A DNA stretch of 56,989 nucleotides. It comes from an uncultured Parabacteroides sp. (GTDB taxonomy: Bacteria > Bacteroidota > Bacteroidia > Bacteroidales > Tannerellaceae). Positions 16,627-24,263 of the stretch are shown here, in pieces. Position 1 is the stretch's first letter; every line of letters starts with the position of its first letter. The translations under genes and the position numbers were made by a program. The notes under the pieces are model-generated. The model saw only the letters and a list, made by a program, of their open reading frames with translations. It did not search any database and was not told the origin of the DNA. The DNA lies in NCBI GenBank assembly GCA_934725305.1, contig CAKVBA010000015.1, forward strand, positions 1-56,989. The letters are read 5' to 3'.

Positions 16627-18921
16627 ATGGAACAACTCTGCTACATACACTTTGAGCTTCTTAATCATAAAACCCAAGAAGGTTATTGGGCTACAGATAA
16701 GGGATTACAGGTTAAACACTTGCCAGAAGTTATATCAAAATCTAAAGGGAAAACAGCCACAGGATTTTATAATATACAAACTCAACGGTTCAGATTATTT
16801 AGCTACAGTGAACAAGATTGGAATAGTTTGTTCCAAGAATATATATTCCACGATAAGGTTACAGACAAGTTTTACTATCTATACCTTTTAAGAATACTGA
16901 ATGCAATAAATACATCCAAATTTCAATCAGAAGCATTTAAGAGAGCCATTCACAAACAGCTAACAGACTACCCTACTATACAGGAATGGTTCATAAAAGA
17001 CCTATATAAATACGTCTCATTCGCATCTCTAAATAAACAAGAGCTTATCCTTCCTATATTGAATGAGTTTGGCTATGACTTTAAAGTAATAGAGCCACGA
17101 TTACTCACTGATGCAATGGAAATCATTGGTGAATCTTTTACTTATAGGGAATTAGGAATCTTCAACCAATTCAGACTTATATATAGCAAAATTCAGCAAT
17201 GGAAGAAAGAGAATGATTATCGTCTGATAAATATAACTTCACAAGCACATAATGAAATCATCCAACTAATACTATGGCTCAATGATTTGCATTCGATGGT
17301 AAACATGAGCATTATTGAGAAATACTTCTACTATTTAGGAATAAATGTCAGAACGCTTATAATAAGAAAGCTATTTGAAGAACATAGAAATAATAACCAC
17401 TCAATAAACATTGGTTGGTTGGAAACCCTATTAAACTCCAAACGCAAATTATTAGCAGACTATCAAATTACATTATTTGGTTTAAGACCAGAATTAAATC
17501 TATCATTAGAAATACTATTAGATGCCATAAAAAGCTATGCAGATAAAAAGACATTTCTAACTCTTAATGGAGTTATTGACATAGCTATACAGCAATCTGG
17601 CAGTCAAAAGATAAAAATAAATTTAGATTCTAAGCGAGTGTTTGACACCTGCAATGGAGGGTTGCGAGTTAATCCAAAGTTTAACGGTTTTCTTCTCGTT
17701 GAATACCAAATAGCAACAAATAACACATTAGCTTTAGATAATTTCAGAGAACGCATAGATATTGCAATCAATAGAATGAAAAGTCTAAAGGACTTATCCT
17801 ATGATGATATTGATTATGCAGGATATTTAATTAACGAACTAAATGATAGCAAAGAAGACTTACCCAAGCTGCTACTTTTCTTAAAAGATAAATACCCTGC
17901 CAATTCTTGGAGCATAAAAGATGCAGATGAAATAAGCAAATGCCTCATACCAGAACTTCTAACTATAAACAAGGCAAGATTTACCTTAAACTCCTCTATT
18001 GAAACTTTCTCCAATAAAGAGGAAATAAAAGAAAATATCATTAATACCCTAAACGAATGGACTGATTCTGACAGTAAAGAAGAATGGATAATTTCTATTC
18101 AAAACAAAGAACTTATCAATAGAATCTTAAAGGGTTTTTATGTCCACAACACAGGTGAGAGCAGCCAACCATTCTTTACTGATTGGAAGGATATTTACAA
18201 CAATCTCAAAAACAATTTACTCAGACCTACTGATATTTGCTATGGTAATCTGTCTGAGAAGAAGCACCACATCACTAACAAAAATTTTGTCTGGTGTAAA
18301 CACCAACCATGTTTTAGAACCGCTATTGAACATAAGCAATCATGGAAGGATTACAAACTAACAGATATGCTAAATATTTTAGGACATAATATCATAGAAG
18401 ATAAAGGGTGTGGCTTTATAGCAAATGGAGAATATAATAAATTCGTTGATATAATGCTTAAAGCTCAAAAGATTGTAGATAGGCTCCAATGCAAAGAATG
18501 TGGTCATATTCTATTCCCTGCCAAACGTAGTAAAGGAAACGATTCTAACGAATACACATTTTATCATTGTGAAAATGTACAATGTAAGGAATACCATCAA
18601 GAAATCTACATTAATCATTGCTTTAATTGCAAAGATGGAATTATTGATTCCAGAGAAAGTAAAAGATGTCCCAATGGATTGTGCATTTGCCCAGAATGTT
18701 TAACCTGCTGCTCTAATGATTTTTTTGACAGAATGGCTAATAAATACCTATCCTCTAACAGACTTGTTCCTCAATGGATTAATAATAGATTAGGAAAAGG
18801 ACATAAAGACCTACACACATTATTTTGTCCCAAATGTGGAACAGAGTTTGACGATACGCATACAGAGTGCCCTTCATGCCATTATAAGTGGAAAATTGCT
18901 AACTACAAAAGAAGAATATAA
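16627..18921 (+). CDS. Large orphan protein with C-terminal zinc-ribbon cluster (764 aa)
   Basis: The largest gene of the element; no family recognised. Residues 1 to about 560 are mostly helical with no signal peptide or membrane segment. From about 570 there are many cysteine pairs: FVWCKHQPCF, LQCKECGH (near 620), YHCENVQC, NHCFNCKDG, a dense knot KRCPNGLCICPECLTCC (near 675), and a final ribbon LFCPKCGTEFDDTHTECPSC (near 735). That suggests four or so zinc sites, suited to binding nucleic acid or protein. No helicase, nuclease or topoisomerase catalytic motif is visible. It is a single-gene transcript (own promoter and terminator). Such isolated large genes on elements are often accessory cargo, including defence, but this is only inference. 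Confidence 0.6.
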   Translation: MEQLCYIHFELLNHKTQEGYWATDKGLQVKHLPEVISKSKGKTATGFYNIQTQRFRLFSYSEQDWNSLFQEYIFHDKVTDKFYYLYLLRILNAINTSKFQSEAFKRAIHKQLTDYPTIQEWFIKDLYKYVSFASLNKQELILPILNEFGYDFKVIEPRLLTDAMEIIGESFTYRELGIFNQFRLIYSKIQQWKKENDYRLINITSQAHNEIIQLILWLNDLHSMVNMSIIEKYFYYLGINVRTLIIRKLFEEHRNNNHSINIGWLETLLNSKRKLLADYQITLFGLRPELNLSLEILLDAIKSYADKKTFLTLNGVIDIAIQQSGSQKIKINLDSKRVFDTCNGGLRVNPKFNGFLLVEYQIATNNTLALDNFRERIDIAINRMKSLKDLSYDDIDYAGYLINELNDSKEDLPKLLLFLKDKYPANSWSIKDADEISKCLIPELLTINKARFTLNSSIETFSNKEEIKENIINTLNEWTDSDSKEEWIISIQNKELINRILKGFYVHNTGESSQPFFTDWKDIYNNLKNNLLRPTDICYGNLSEKKHHITNKNFVWCKHQPCFRTAIEHKQSWKDYKLTDMLNILGHNIIEDKGCGFIANGEYNKFVDIMLKAQKIVDRLQCKECGHILFPAKRSKGNDSNEYTFYHCENVQCKEYHQEIYINHCFNCKDGIIDSRESKRCPNGLCICPECLTCCSNDFFDRMANKYLSSNRLVPQWINNRLGKGHKDLHTLFCPKCGTEFDDTHTECPSCHYKWKIANYKRRI

Positions 18922-18951
18922 TATAAGCGGATAACCATACTACTATTTTAT

Positions 18952-18963
18952 CCCCCCCCCCCC
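18952..18963. repeat. Run of twelve C residues
   Basis: A C12 tract 30 bp after the stop of the zinc-ribbon gene, in otherwise AT-rich DNA. It is noncoding, so it cannot switch a reading frame. It is prone to length change and to sequencing error. Confidence 0.9.
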
Positions 18964-18978
18964 TCATGGCTCTTAAAT

Positions 18979-19034
18979 AAAAAGAATGCTTTAGAAATAC
19001 AGTCTGATAGCTGACAGGAATAAGCATTCTTTTT
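18979..19034 (+). terminator. Intrinsic terminator after the zinc-ribbon gene
   Basis: AAAAAGAATGCTT pairs perfectly with AAGCATTCTTTTT (13 bp). The remaining sequence up to 19225 holds no gene that I can support. Confidence 0.85.
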
Positions 19035-19225
19035 AATCCAAGAACAGGCACGATGTACTATTGCCACAGCCTACCAATAATTTACTAATGCTCCTCATTC
19101 CCTTTGAAAGAATCTTTAGGGAAAGACATAGGACAGCCTAAGATACAGGTGAAGAAATTCACTTGTGTTTTAGGTCTGTTCTTGTTAAATCAATTCAATC
19201 AATAACCATTTAATTCAATTTCATT

Positions 19226-20245
19226 ATGAGAGATTTAGTAATTATGCCAGCTATGGCACAGCGTAGAGAATCATTAAACATGGGTGAGTTTGCAGAAGAA
19301 GCAATCATTGTAGAAGAAGTAACAGCACCCAAGAGAGTAAACCATTTCATTGAAGCCAATACACAGGAAGTAACCTTACAGCACCTACAACAAGACTGCA
19401 TCATTCCAAGTTTTGCATCAATGGAAGAAACTATTAGTCACCAATCCTTTATAGGTGCAGTAGTGGATGCAGCTAAGGATTACTTTCATGGAGAACAGTT
19501 TGATATACCAGAGATTAGAATCTCACACCCTATCAATGGTAGAATACCAAGTGCATTAGGTAAGAAAGCATCTGAACTGACAGATGAAGAGAAAACTTTG
19601 TTCTATCAGAGAATGTGTTTCTGCTTTGAAATTCCATCCATTGTACATGATGAATACGGTAATCGTTTAGCATTATCCATTGGTGGAGTGAAAGCATATA
19701 ACGAGATTAACTTGTACAGTAAGAAGTCTGTTGAGAGATTTAAAATCTTCATAGGATTTAGAAATAGAGTTTGCAGTAATCTCATGCTCACCACTGACGG
19801 TTTACAGGATAAGATAGAAGTCCTAAGCGTACAGGAACTATATGCAGCAGCATTGAATCTGTTCCACGCTTACAATCCATCCAAAGACCTGCATCTGTTA
19901 AAAACACTTGGGCAGATGTCAATCTCTACAAGCGAGTTCTGCCAGATAATAGGCAGGATGAGATTATATCAAGCTCTTACACCCAACCAACAGAAACGCT
20001 TACCTCGTCTATTGTTGGGAGACAGTCAAATTAATGCAGCTTGCAGAGCATTCGTTTCTGATGTGAATTTCAAGAGTACAGGGGACAGCATTACAGGCTG
20101 GCAGCTCTTAAACCTGCTCAATGGTTCTGTGAAATCAAGTTACATTGATAACTTCTTGGAGAGGAATCTTAACTGCACAGAGTTCGTACAAGGCATTCAA
20201 CGTGCCAAATTAGGAGATAGTGAATACGCTTGGTTCTTGGGCTGA
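19226..20245 (+). CDS. DUF3871 family protein
   Basis: The 339 residues match the DUF3871 family, found mainly on Bacteroidetes plasmids and integrated elements: MAQRRESLNMGEFAEEA at the N-terminus, then SHQSFIGAVVDAAKDYF, RISHPINGRIPSALGK, and FIGFRNRVCSNLMLTTDG in the middle. No catalytic motif is known to me, and the function is unknown. No membrane segments. It ends at a hairpin terminator before radC. Confidence 0.75.
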   Translation: MRDLVIMPAMAQRRESLNMGEFAEEAIIVEEVTAPKRVNHFIEANTQEVTLQHLQQDCIIPSFASMEETISHQSFIGAVVDAAKDYFHGEQFDIPEIRISHPINGRIPSALGKKASELTDEEKTLFYQRMCFCFEIPSIVHDEYGNRLALSIGGVKAYNEINLYSKKSVERFKIFIGFRNRVCSNLMLTTDGLQDKIEVLSVQELYAAALNLFHAYNPSKDLHLLKTLGQMSISTSEFCQIIGRMRLYQALTPNQQKRLPRLLLGDSQINAACRAFVSDVNFKSTGDSITGWQLLNLLNGSVKSSYIDNFLERNLNCTEFVQGIQRAKLGDSEYAWFLG

Positions 20246-20266
20246 GTGGATTGTTGATTGAGAGAG

Positions 20267-20305
20267 GAAAGGGCATCATTAACTTGGTGTCCTTTCTTTA
20301 TTTCT
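20267..20305 (+). terminator. Hairpin terminator after the DUF3871 gene
   Basis: GAAAGG at 20267-20272 pairs with CCTTTC at 20291-20296, with a partly paired interior, followed by TTTATTTC. Confidence 0.55.
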
Positions 20306-20330
20306 ACCAACTTATTAAACATTGTACATT

Positions 20331-20777
20331 ATGGATATAGATTATACTGTGGGTGAAGTGGAACTGTCCTACAAACCAAAATTTAAAAGTCTGCATCAAG
20401 TAAGTTGTTCAGAGGATGCTTATAAATACTTGCTTCCTACATATAAGGAAGGTACAATCTGTTACAAGGAATACTTCAAAGTACTGTTTCTTAACCAAGC
20501 CAAGCAAATTTTAGGTTACACTCTTATATCAGAGGGTGGAATTACTGAAACTTGTGCTGATGTCAGAGTAATTCTACAAGCTGCATTGCTCACCAATTCA
20601 GTAGCTATCATTCTTGCTCATAACCACCCAAGCGGTAGCATGAAACCAAGCAGGCAGGATATGGAGATTACTAAGCAGGTCAAAGAAGCTGCAAGACTTA
20701 TGAGGATTACAGTCTTAGACCACCTCATACTTACAGATGCAGGATATTACAGCTTCGCAGACGAGGGAGAATTATAA
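20331..20777 (+). CDS. radC: RadC-like JAB-domain protein
   Basis: JAB/MPN metalloprotease-fold protein of the RadC family, 148 residues, without the N-terminal helix-hairpin-helix of chromosomal RadC. The metal site is intact: a Glu in LISEGGITE, then IILAHNHPSGSMKPSRQD (His-x-His and the downstream Asp). Short RadC proteins like this are very common on Bacteroidetes mobile elements; a role in DNA metabolism or anti-restriction has been proposed but is not established. I start at the ATG at 20331, not the TTG at 20322. Confidence 0.85.
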   Translation: MDIDYTVGEVELSYKPKFKSLHQVSCSEDAYKYLLPTYKEGTICYKEYFKVLFLNQAKQILGYTLISEGGITETCADVRVILQAALLTNSVAIILAHNHPSGSMKPSRQDMEITKQVKEAARLMRITVLDHLILTDAGYYSFADEGEL

Positions 20778-20820
20778 TAAGGTAGAGGGCACTCAATTTC
20801 TAAGTAGGGTGTCCTTATCA

Positions 20821-20900
20821 TATTCACTTCTACTATTAGTGAATGTTCCTTTAGTAATCAATGAGTTAGTAAATCCAACTCAGAATTAATATTCACTTCT
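20821..20900 (+). promoter_or_regulatory. Repeated operator-like sequence before the tyrosine recombinase
   Basis: TATTCACTTCTA occurs at 20821 and again at about 20890, and the first copy forms an inverted repeat with AGTGAAT at 20838. Such paired sites upstream of a recombinase gene could bind the recombinase or a regulator. TATTCACTT also occurs at the left attachment site (11069); chance is not excluded. Confidence 0.35.
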
Positions 20901-20927
20901 ATTCGTTTCATTATAAAACAGAACATT

Positions 20928-21515
20928 ATGTCACTTAAATATTCAAGCACAACGGCAGACTATCTTATATGGTCTGATGCAATGAACCTCATAAGAAAGT
21001 TAGCCAAAGACGAGAATTATAAAATCTCACTCCTTATAGCTTTGGGATGCTTCACAGGATTAAGAATATCTGATATTCTATCTCTAAGATGGAAGCAGAT
21101 ATTAGGTACTGACGAGTTTACAGTAATTGAGAAGAAGACAGGCAAGGTAAGGACTATCAGACTGAATCCCCAATTACAGCAGCACATTAAAGAGTGCTAC
21201 GAGCATATAAATCCTATTGGAATCAATGCACCAATCCTTATAAGTCAGAAAGGCACTATCTTCACAGTCCAAAGAATCAATATCATTCTTAAAGAGGTGA
21301 AGAAGAAGTACAGGCTAAAGATTAAGAACTTTAGCTGCCATTCTCTTAGAAAGACTTTTGGCAGGCAGGTCTATAATATGAACAGCGATAATGCTGAACT
21401 TGCTTTAGTAAAGCTGATGGAACTGTTCAACCATAGTTCTGTTGCCATTACTAAAAGATACTTGGGATTAAGGCAGGAAGAGATTCTACAGACTTATGAC
21501 TGTTTGAGCTTCTAA
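20928..21515 (+). CDS. Tyrosine recombinase, catalytic domain only
   Basis: The 195-residue protein has the full set of catalytic residues: Arg in FTGLRISDILSLRW, the Lys hairpin VIEKKTGKVRTIRL, His-x-x-Arg in FSCHSLRKTFGRQ, His in LFNHSSVAITKRYLG, and the Tyr nucleophile there. The usual N-terminal core-binding domain (about 100 residues) is missing, so it resembles short Xer-like resolvases of plasmids and elements. With a serine integrase already present, a role in resolving multimers or inverting a segment is more likely than integration. Palindromic sites lie directly downstream. Confidence 0.8.
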   Translation: MSLKYSSTTADYLIWSDAMNLIRKLAKDENYKISLLIALGCFTGLRISDILSLRWKQILGTDEFTVIEKKTGKVRTIRLNPQLQQHIKECYEHINPIGINAPILISQKGTIFTVQRINIILKEVKKKYRLKIKNFSCHSLRKTFGRQVYNMNSDNAELALVKLMELFNHSSVAITKRYLGLRQEEILQTYDCLSF

Positions 21516-21518
21516 TTG

Positions 21519-21573
21519 ATTGGGACAGGATTATTAAGATTCATCTTTATAGTGGTCTGAATGGTTCTGTCCC
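21519..21573 (+). other. Hairpin after the tyrosine recombinase
   Basis: GGGACAG pairs with CTGTCCC around about 38 nt. It lacks a T-tract. It may end the transcript or serve as part of a recombination site. Confidence 0.4.
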
Positions 21574-21597
21574 AAATCCATAGAATATTGAGCTTAG

Positions 21598-21611
21598 ATA
21601 TATCTAAAGTC
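21598..21611. repeat. Perfect 14-bp palindrome next to the recombinase gene
   Basis: TTAGATATATCTAA (position within a few bases) in weaker flanking symmetry. The sequence after it, TCTAAAGTCTAATTCTT, is nearly repeated at 15101 (TCTAAAGTCTGATTCTT) beside the other long inverted repeat of the element. It may be a recombinase site. The stretch 21516-21795 has no gene that I can support. Confidence 0.4.
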
Positions 21612-21795
21612 TAATTCTTTAGGCTTGGCATTTCAGCCTTTTAGAAGTAAGTCAATTCCATAAGTTTACAGTGTTTAGAACTATTTCAACTCTTATTAGT
21701 CATGTTACAGGTAGCACTTCTTGAATATCCAACAATATGCAGACTTAAAGACTATAATTCAAGGCGGGTAAGAATATTCAGAATTTAGTCCTTAT

Positions 21796-21966
21796 ATGGG
21801 GAGAAGTGAATTTGATACCCACATGGATTTACAGAGTTCAGATGTAGTTCCTATTAAATATCCCATTCAGACTATGTTTGAGGGCATAGAATTTACTATT
21901 AATCCACACTTCATACCTGATGATTTAAAACCTTTCATTATCTTTGCACCAATTTCAATAAACTAA
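21796..21966 (+). CDS. Possible small protein (56 aa)
   Basis: ATG at 21796, TAA at 21964-21966. Composition is protein-like (IQTMFEGIEFTINPHFIPDD) with no recognised family. Its 3' end overlaps the promoter and the first stem of the structured RNA that follows, which weakens the call. Confidence 0.3.
   Translation: MGRSEFDTHMDLQSSDVVPIKYPIQTMFEGIEFTINPHFIPDDLKPFIIFAPISIN
21939..21946 (+). promoter_or_regulatory. Predicted -7 box (TATCTTTG) for the structured leader RNA
   Basis: Exact TAnnTTTG match placed so that a transcript would begin at about 21951, which is precisely the first base of the first predicted stem. Confidence 0.6.
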
Positions 21967-22220
21967 TGCTTTAGGGAGTTGGAAGGACATATTTAACGAA
22001 AGGTGTTATTGAAATTATCTTCTACATTCAAACTTCGCAACTTTGATATTGGAATGAAGATGATAGCAATAGCACCCACATTGGATATATATATTTACCT
22101 TATGTCTGTAAGGTTTCTATATACCTCTTGGTGTGGGGCTATTGTTTTATCCATTCCAAAGGTAATGCGAAGACCTGAATGTAGGATAGAACAAATATAG
22201 CTTCCACACCTTTTTTATTT
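21951..22220 (+). ncRNA. Structured leader RNA with two exclusive folds and a terminator (candidate attenuator/riboswitch)
   Basis: First stem: AATTTCAATA (21951-21960) with TATTGAAATT (22007-22016). Rod fold: CTACATTC/GAATGTAG (22022/22177), CTTCGCA/TGCGAAG (22033/22166), GAATG/CATTC (22052/22152), CAATAGC-A-CCCACA/TGTGGG-GCTATTG (22067/22132), ACCTTA/TAAGGT (22097/22109). Rival fold: GGTGTGG (22130-22136) with CCACACC (22204-22210), GCTAT/ATAGC (22138/22197), GTTTTATCC/GGATAGAAC (22144/22184), ATTC/GAAT and AGGT/ACCT inside, directly followed by TTTTTTATTT. The second is an intrinsic terminator; the first prevents it. The small-membrane-protein/J-domain operon starts 43 bp later with no promoter of its own. 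A 65-codon GTG-started frame covers the same region but looks incidental. Confidence 0.6.
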
Positions 22221-22262
22221 ATAATTCATCGCAGGAAGCAGGTGAGTGTAAATATCCTAATT

Positions 22263-22367
22263 ATGACTAAAATGCAATATAATGGAGAAGACCCCCAATT
22301 ATCAGAGTTCTTTGTTATCCTTATAGTTCTGGTAGTAATTGGAATAGCAGCATGGCTGTTCTCTTAA
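22263..22367 (+). CDS. Tiny single-pass membrane protein (34 aa)
   Basis: ATG at 22263, TAA at 22365-22367. About 17 polar residues are followed by one hydrophobic helix (FFVILIVLVVIGIAAWLF) that reaches almost to the C-terminus. Tiny proteins of this form can be membrane regulators or toxins; nothing here decides. It is the first gene after the structured leader RNA and precedes the J-domain gene by 17 bp. Confidence 0.5.
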   Translation: MTKMQYNGEDPQLSEFFVILIVLVVIGIAAWLFS

Positions 22368-22384
22368 TAGTTAAAAGGCATATC

Positions 22385-22630
22385 ATGAATATATTTGCCA
22401 GACTATTCTATTCCAAGAATCATTCAACAGATGATGAAGCATACAATGTTGTTGAGAGCATGGCTAAAGCAAAACAACTATACAAAGAGCTTATCAAACA
22501 AGCTCACCCAGACAAACACCCCAACAATAAAGATGTAGCAGAGGAACTAACAACAATGATTAATAACAACAGATTCAATTACAGAGAACTCTTAAAGATT
22601 AAGGATTTAGTAAATGATAAATTAGCTTAA
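22385..22630 (+). CDS. Short J-domain-like protein (81 aa)
   Basis: Contains the HPD motif of DnaJ co-chaperones in KELIKQAHPDKHPNNKDVAE, between a helix (VVESMAKAKQLYKELIKQ) and a C-terminal helix, so the J-domain core is plausible although helix I is short. J-domains stimulate Hsp70 ATPase. There is no Gly/Phe region or zinc domain. I start at 22385 because the earlier ATG at 22352 overlaps the 34-aa gene. The next gene starts one base after its stop. Confidence 0.6.
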   Translation: MNIFARLFYSKNHSTDDEAYNVVESMAKAKQLYKELIKQAHPDKHPNNKDVAEELTTMINNNRFNYRELLKIKDLVNDKLA

Positions 22631-22631
22631 T

Positions 22632-23042
22632 ATGAACATTGTCGATTTCTTTAAAAACTTACTCAATTCTTTAGTAGGTACTTCATTGGAGCGAATGAAG
22701 TTAATAAATACCATGAATCAGAATTTTAAAAATAGCTATTGTTGTGGTGAATTAGATAGATTCTGCAAGGTATCTGTAACAATTGGAGATGTAAACTATG
22801 CACATGAAATGAGTGCGTTCTTTTTAAGAAGTGGATTTAGAATATCAATAGAGAACGATAATAATTTAAAAGATTCTGAAATTAGAGAAATTTCTCAATA
22901 TATATTATCAAACAAGCCTTTTATTAGGCAGCTAATGACTTTGGGATTTGACACTCTTTTGGTAGGTGGGAAGCACTCTAAAAAAGAGACTCAATATAGT
23001 TTAAAGAGTTATACCCAATTGGGAGGTTTCTCATTAGAATAG
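22632..23042 (+). CDS. Unknown protein (136 aa) in the J-domain mini-operon
   Basis: No family recognised. Soluble, mixed alpha/beta composition: an amphipathic N-terminal helix (NIVDFFKNLLNSLVGTSL), a middle VSVTIGDVNYAHEMSAFFLR, and a C-terminal LGFDTLLVGG. It follows the J-domain gene by one base and precedes the next by nine, so the three are one operon. Confidence 0.55.
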   Translation: MNIVDFFKNLLNSLVGTSLERMKLINTMNQNFKNSYCCGELDRFCKVSVTIGDVNYAHEMSAFFLRSGFRISIENDNNLKDSEIREISQYILSNKPFIRQLMTLGFDTLLVGGKHSKKETQYSLKSYTQLGGFSLE

Positions 23043-23051
23043 TTCATTATT

Positions 23052-23693
23052 ATGCAGTATTCAGTTGTAGATGTTTATTTTGGACATATTAATAATTTAT
23101 TAAACAGCTTGAATAATAGAGAATTTATTCAAGGAGTTATTGAACAGGATTTCTTTATAAGTAGAAAAGAGGTCAGTAAATGGTACTCGTCCAATAAAAG
23201 TGTACTAGAAACTCAAAGTTTAGAACTTGAACATAAGTTACTTCTTACAAATGGGAAGATAGCGAGTTGCGATACAATAAGCTATCTTAATGGCTTCCAA
23301 TCAAGACTTTATACAAGAATATTTGAAGGCAGTAAAGTACATATTAAAGAATATATGCTTAAAGGATATATGAATCCACAACCTGCTCCAATCTATGAAG
23401 GTTCTAACATTAAAGATATTGCTCCTTATACTAAAGCAGAAGAGAATAAAGGGTATTTAGCTGGAAGAACGATAATTTCTAATTGGGAGGACGACAAGGG
23501 CATAAAGAAGCAAAGCATCATTAAATATAATAGCTTGGAACATATTATTCTGCATGATAGTTGGTGGAACGGTAAAAAAATAAAGAAAGAATTTGAATAT
23601 CAATACGACAGTCACAATAATTGGGTAGAATGCAAAGAATATCATGATGGAAGATTTGTTTACCTGCACTTGCGCCAATATAAATATAAATAA
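23052..23693 (+). CDS. Unknown protein with one YD-like repeat segment at the C-terminus (213 aa)
   Basis: No family recognised for the body. The last 40 residues (KKEFEYQYDSHNNWVECKEY) resemble the YDxxGN-type repeats of RHS-like proteins of Bacteroidetes. There is no signal peptide, so a cytoplasmic location is likely. Third gene of the J-domain operon. Confidence 0.5.
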   Translation: MQYSVVDVYFGHINNLLNSLNNREFIQGVIEQDFFISRKEVSKWYSSNKSVLETQSLELEHKLLLTNGKIASCDTISYLNGFQSRLYTRIFEGSKVHIKEYMLKGYMNPQPAPIYEGSNIKDIAPYTKAEENKGYLAGRTIISNWEDDKGIKKQSIIKYNSLEHIILHDSWWNGKKIKKEFEYQYDSHNNWVECKEYHDGRFVYLHLRQYKYK

Positions 23694-23745
23694 CGAACAA
23701 TATAAAGAAGAATATATATTATACTAACTAATGAACAACTTAATA

Positions 23746-24201
23746 ATGAAAACTTTAAGATTCTTAGGAATGACCTTGTTAATGGTCATGTTAGCTGCAA
23801 ACTTTACAGCGTGCGGCGATGATGAAGATGAACAGACAATCATTGAACAAGCCAACCTTATAGGTAAATGGCAGTCCACTTGGGAGAAGATTCACAAAGT
23901 GGAGAATGGTAAAGAAGTAGTAACTTCTGACGAAGCATATACCAATGGTTTATGGGAGTTCAAAACTGACGGTACTTGCATAGAAAGCTATGTGGACGGT
24001 GGGCATATAGAAACAAGTCGCTGGTCTTTGAAAGATAATAAGCTGACTATCTCTTACGATGATGGTTATTCAGATGTCCTTACCGTCAATGAACTTACAG
24101 TTACCAAGTTAGTTCTCGCCTTTGAGGATTGGGACACAATGGAAGATGGCAGCGAAGAATTGGACGATATTACAACAACCACTTACAAGAAGATTGACTA
24201 A
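23746..24201 (+). CDS. Lipocalin-like lipoprotein, probably surface-exposed
   Basis: A 151-residue lipoprotein: signal peptide then lipobox ending NFTAC, followed by GDDEDE. Acidic residues directly after the lipidated Cys match the Bacteroidetes lipoprotein export signal, so it is probably moved to the outer surface. The remainder (LIGKWQSTWEKI ... LWEFKTDGTC ... KLTISY) is the lipocalin-like pattern common in this group: GKW, then short antiparallel strands. Ligand unknown. I start at 23746 for a normal signal peptide; an earlier ATG at 23731 is possible. A terminator follows. Confidence 0.7.
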   Translation: MKTLRFLGMTLLMVMLAANFTACGDDEDEQTIIEQANLIGKWQSTWEKIHKVENGKEVVTSDEAYTNGLWEFKTDGTCIESYVDGGHIETSRWSLKDNKLTISYDDGYSDVLTVNELTVTKLVLAFEDWDTMEDGSEELDDITTTTYKKID

Positions 24202-24220
24202 TTACCAATCTACTTAAGAC

Positions 24221-24258
24221 AGAGCAGCATTTGAGGAAACTCTTATGCTGCTCTTTTC
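24221..24258 (+). terminator. Terminator between the lipoprotein gene and the element DUF486 gene
   Basis: GAGCAGCAT pairs with ATGCTGCTC (9 bp), followed by TTTTC. It separates converging transcripts. Confidence 0.75.
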
Positions 24259-24263
24259 TATAA

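Noticed and set aside
21910..21940. Hammerhead ribozyme core (CTGATGA near 21917)
   Set aside because: The required GAAA and three-stem arrangement are not present.
22003..22200. 65-codon GTG-started frame as a protein gene
   Set aside because: The interval is covered by many complementary blocks forming two alternative RNA folds; the codons show no recognisable protein features. A leader peptide is not fully excluded.
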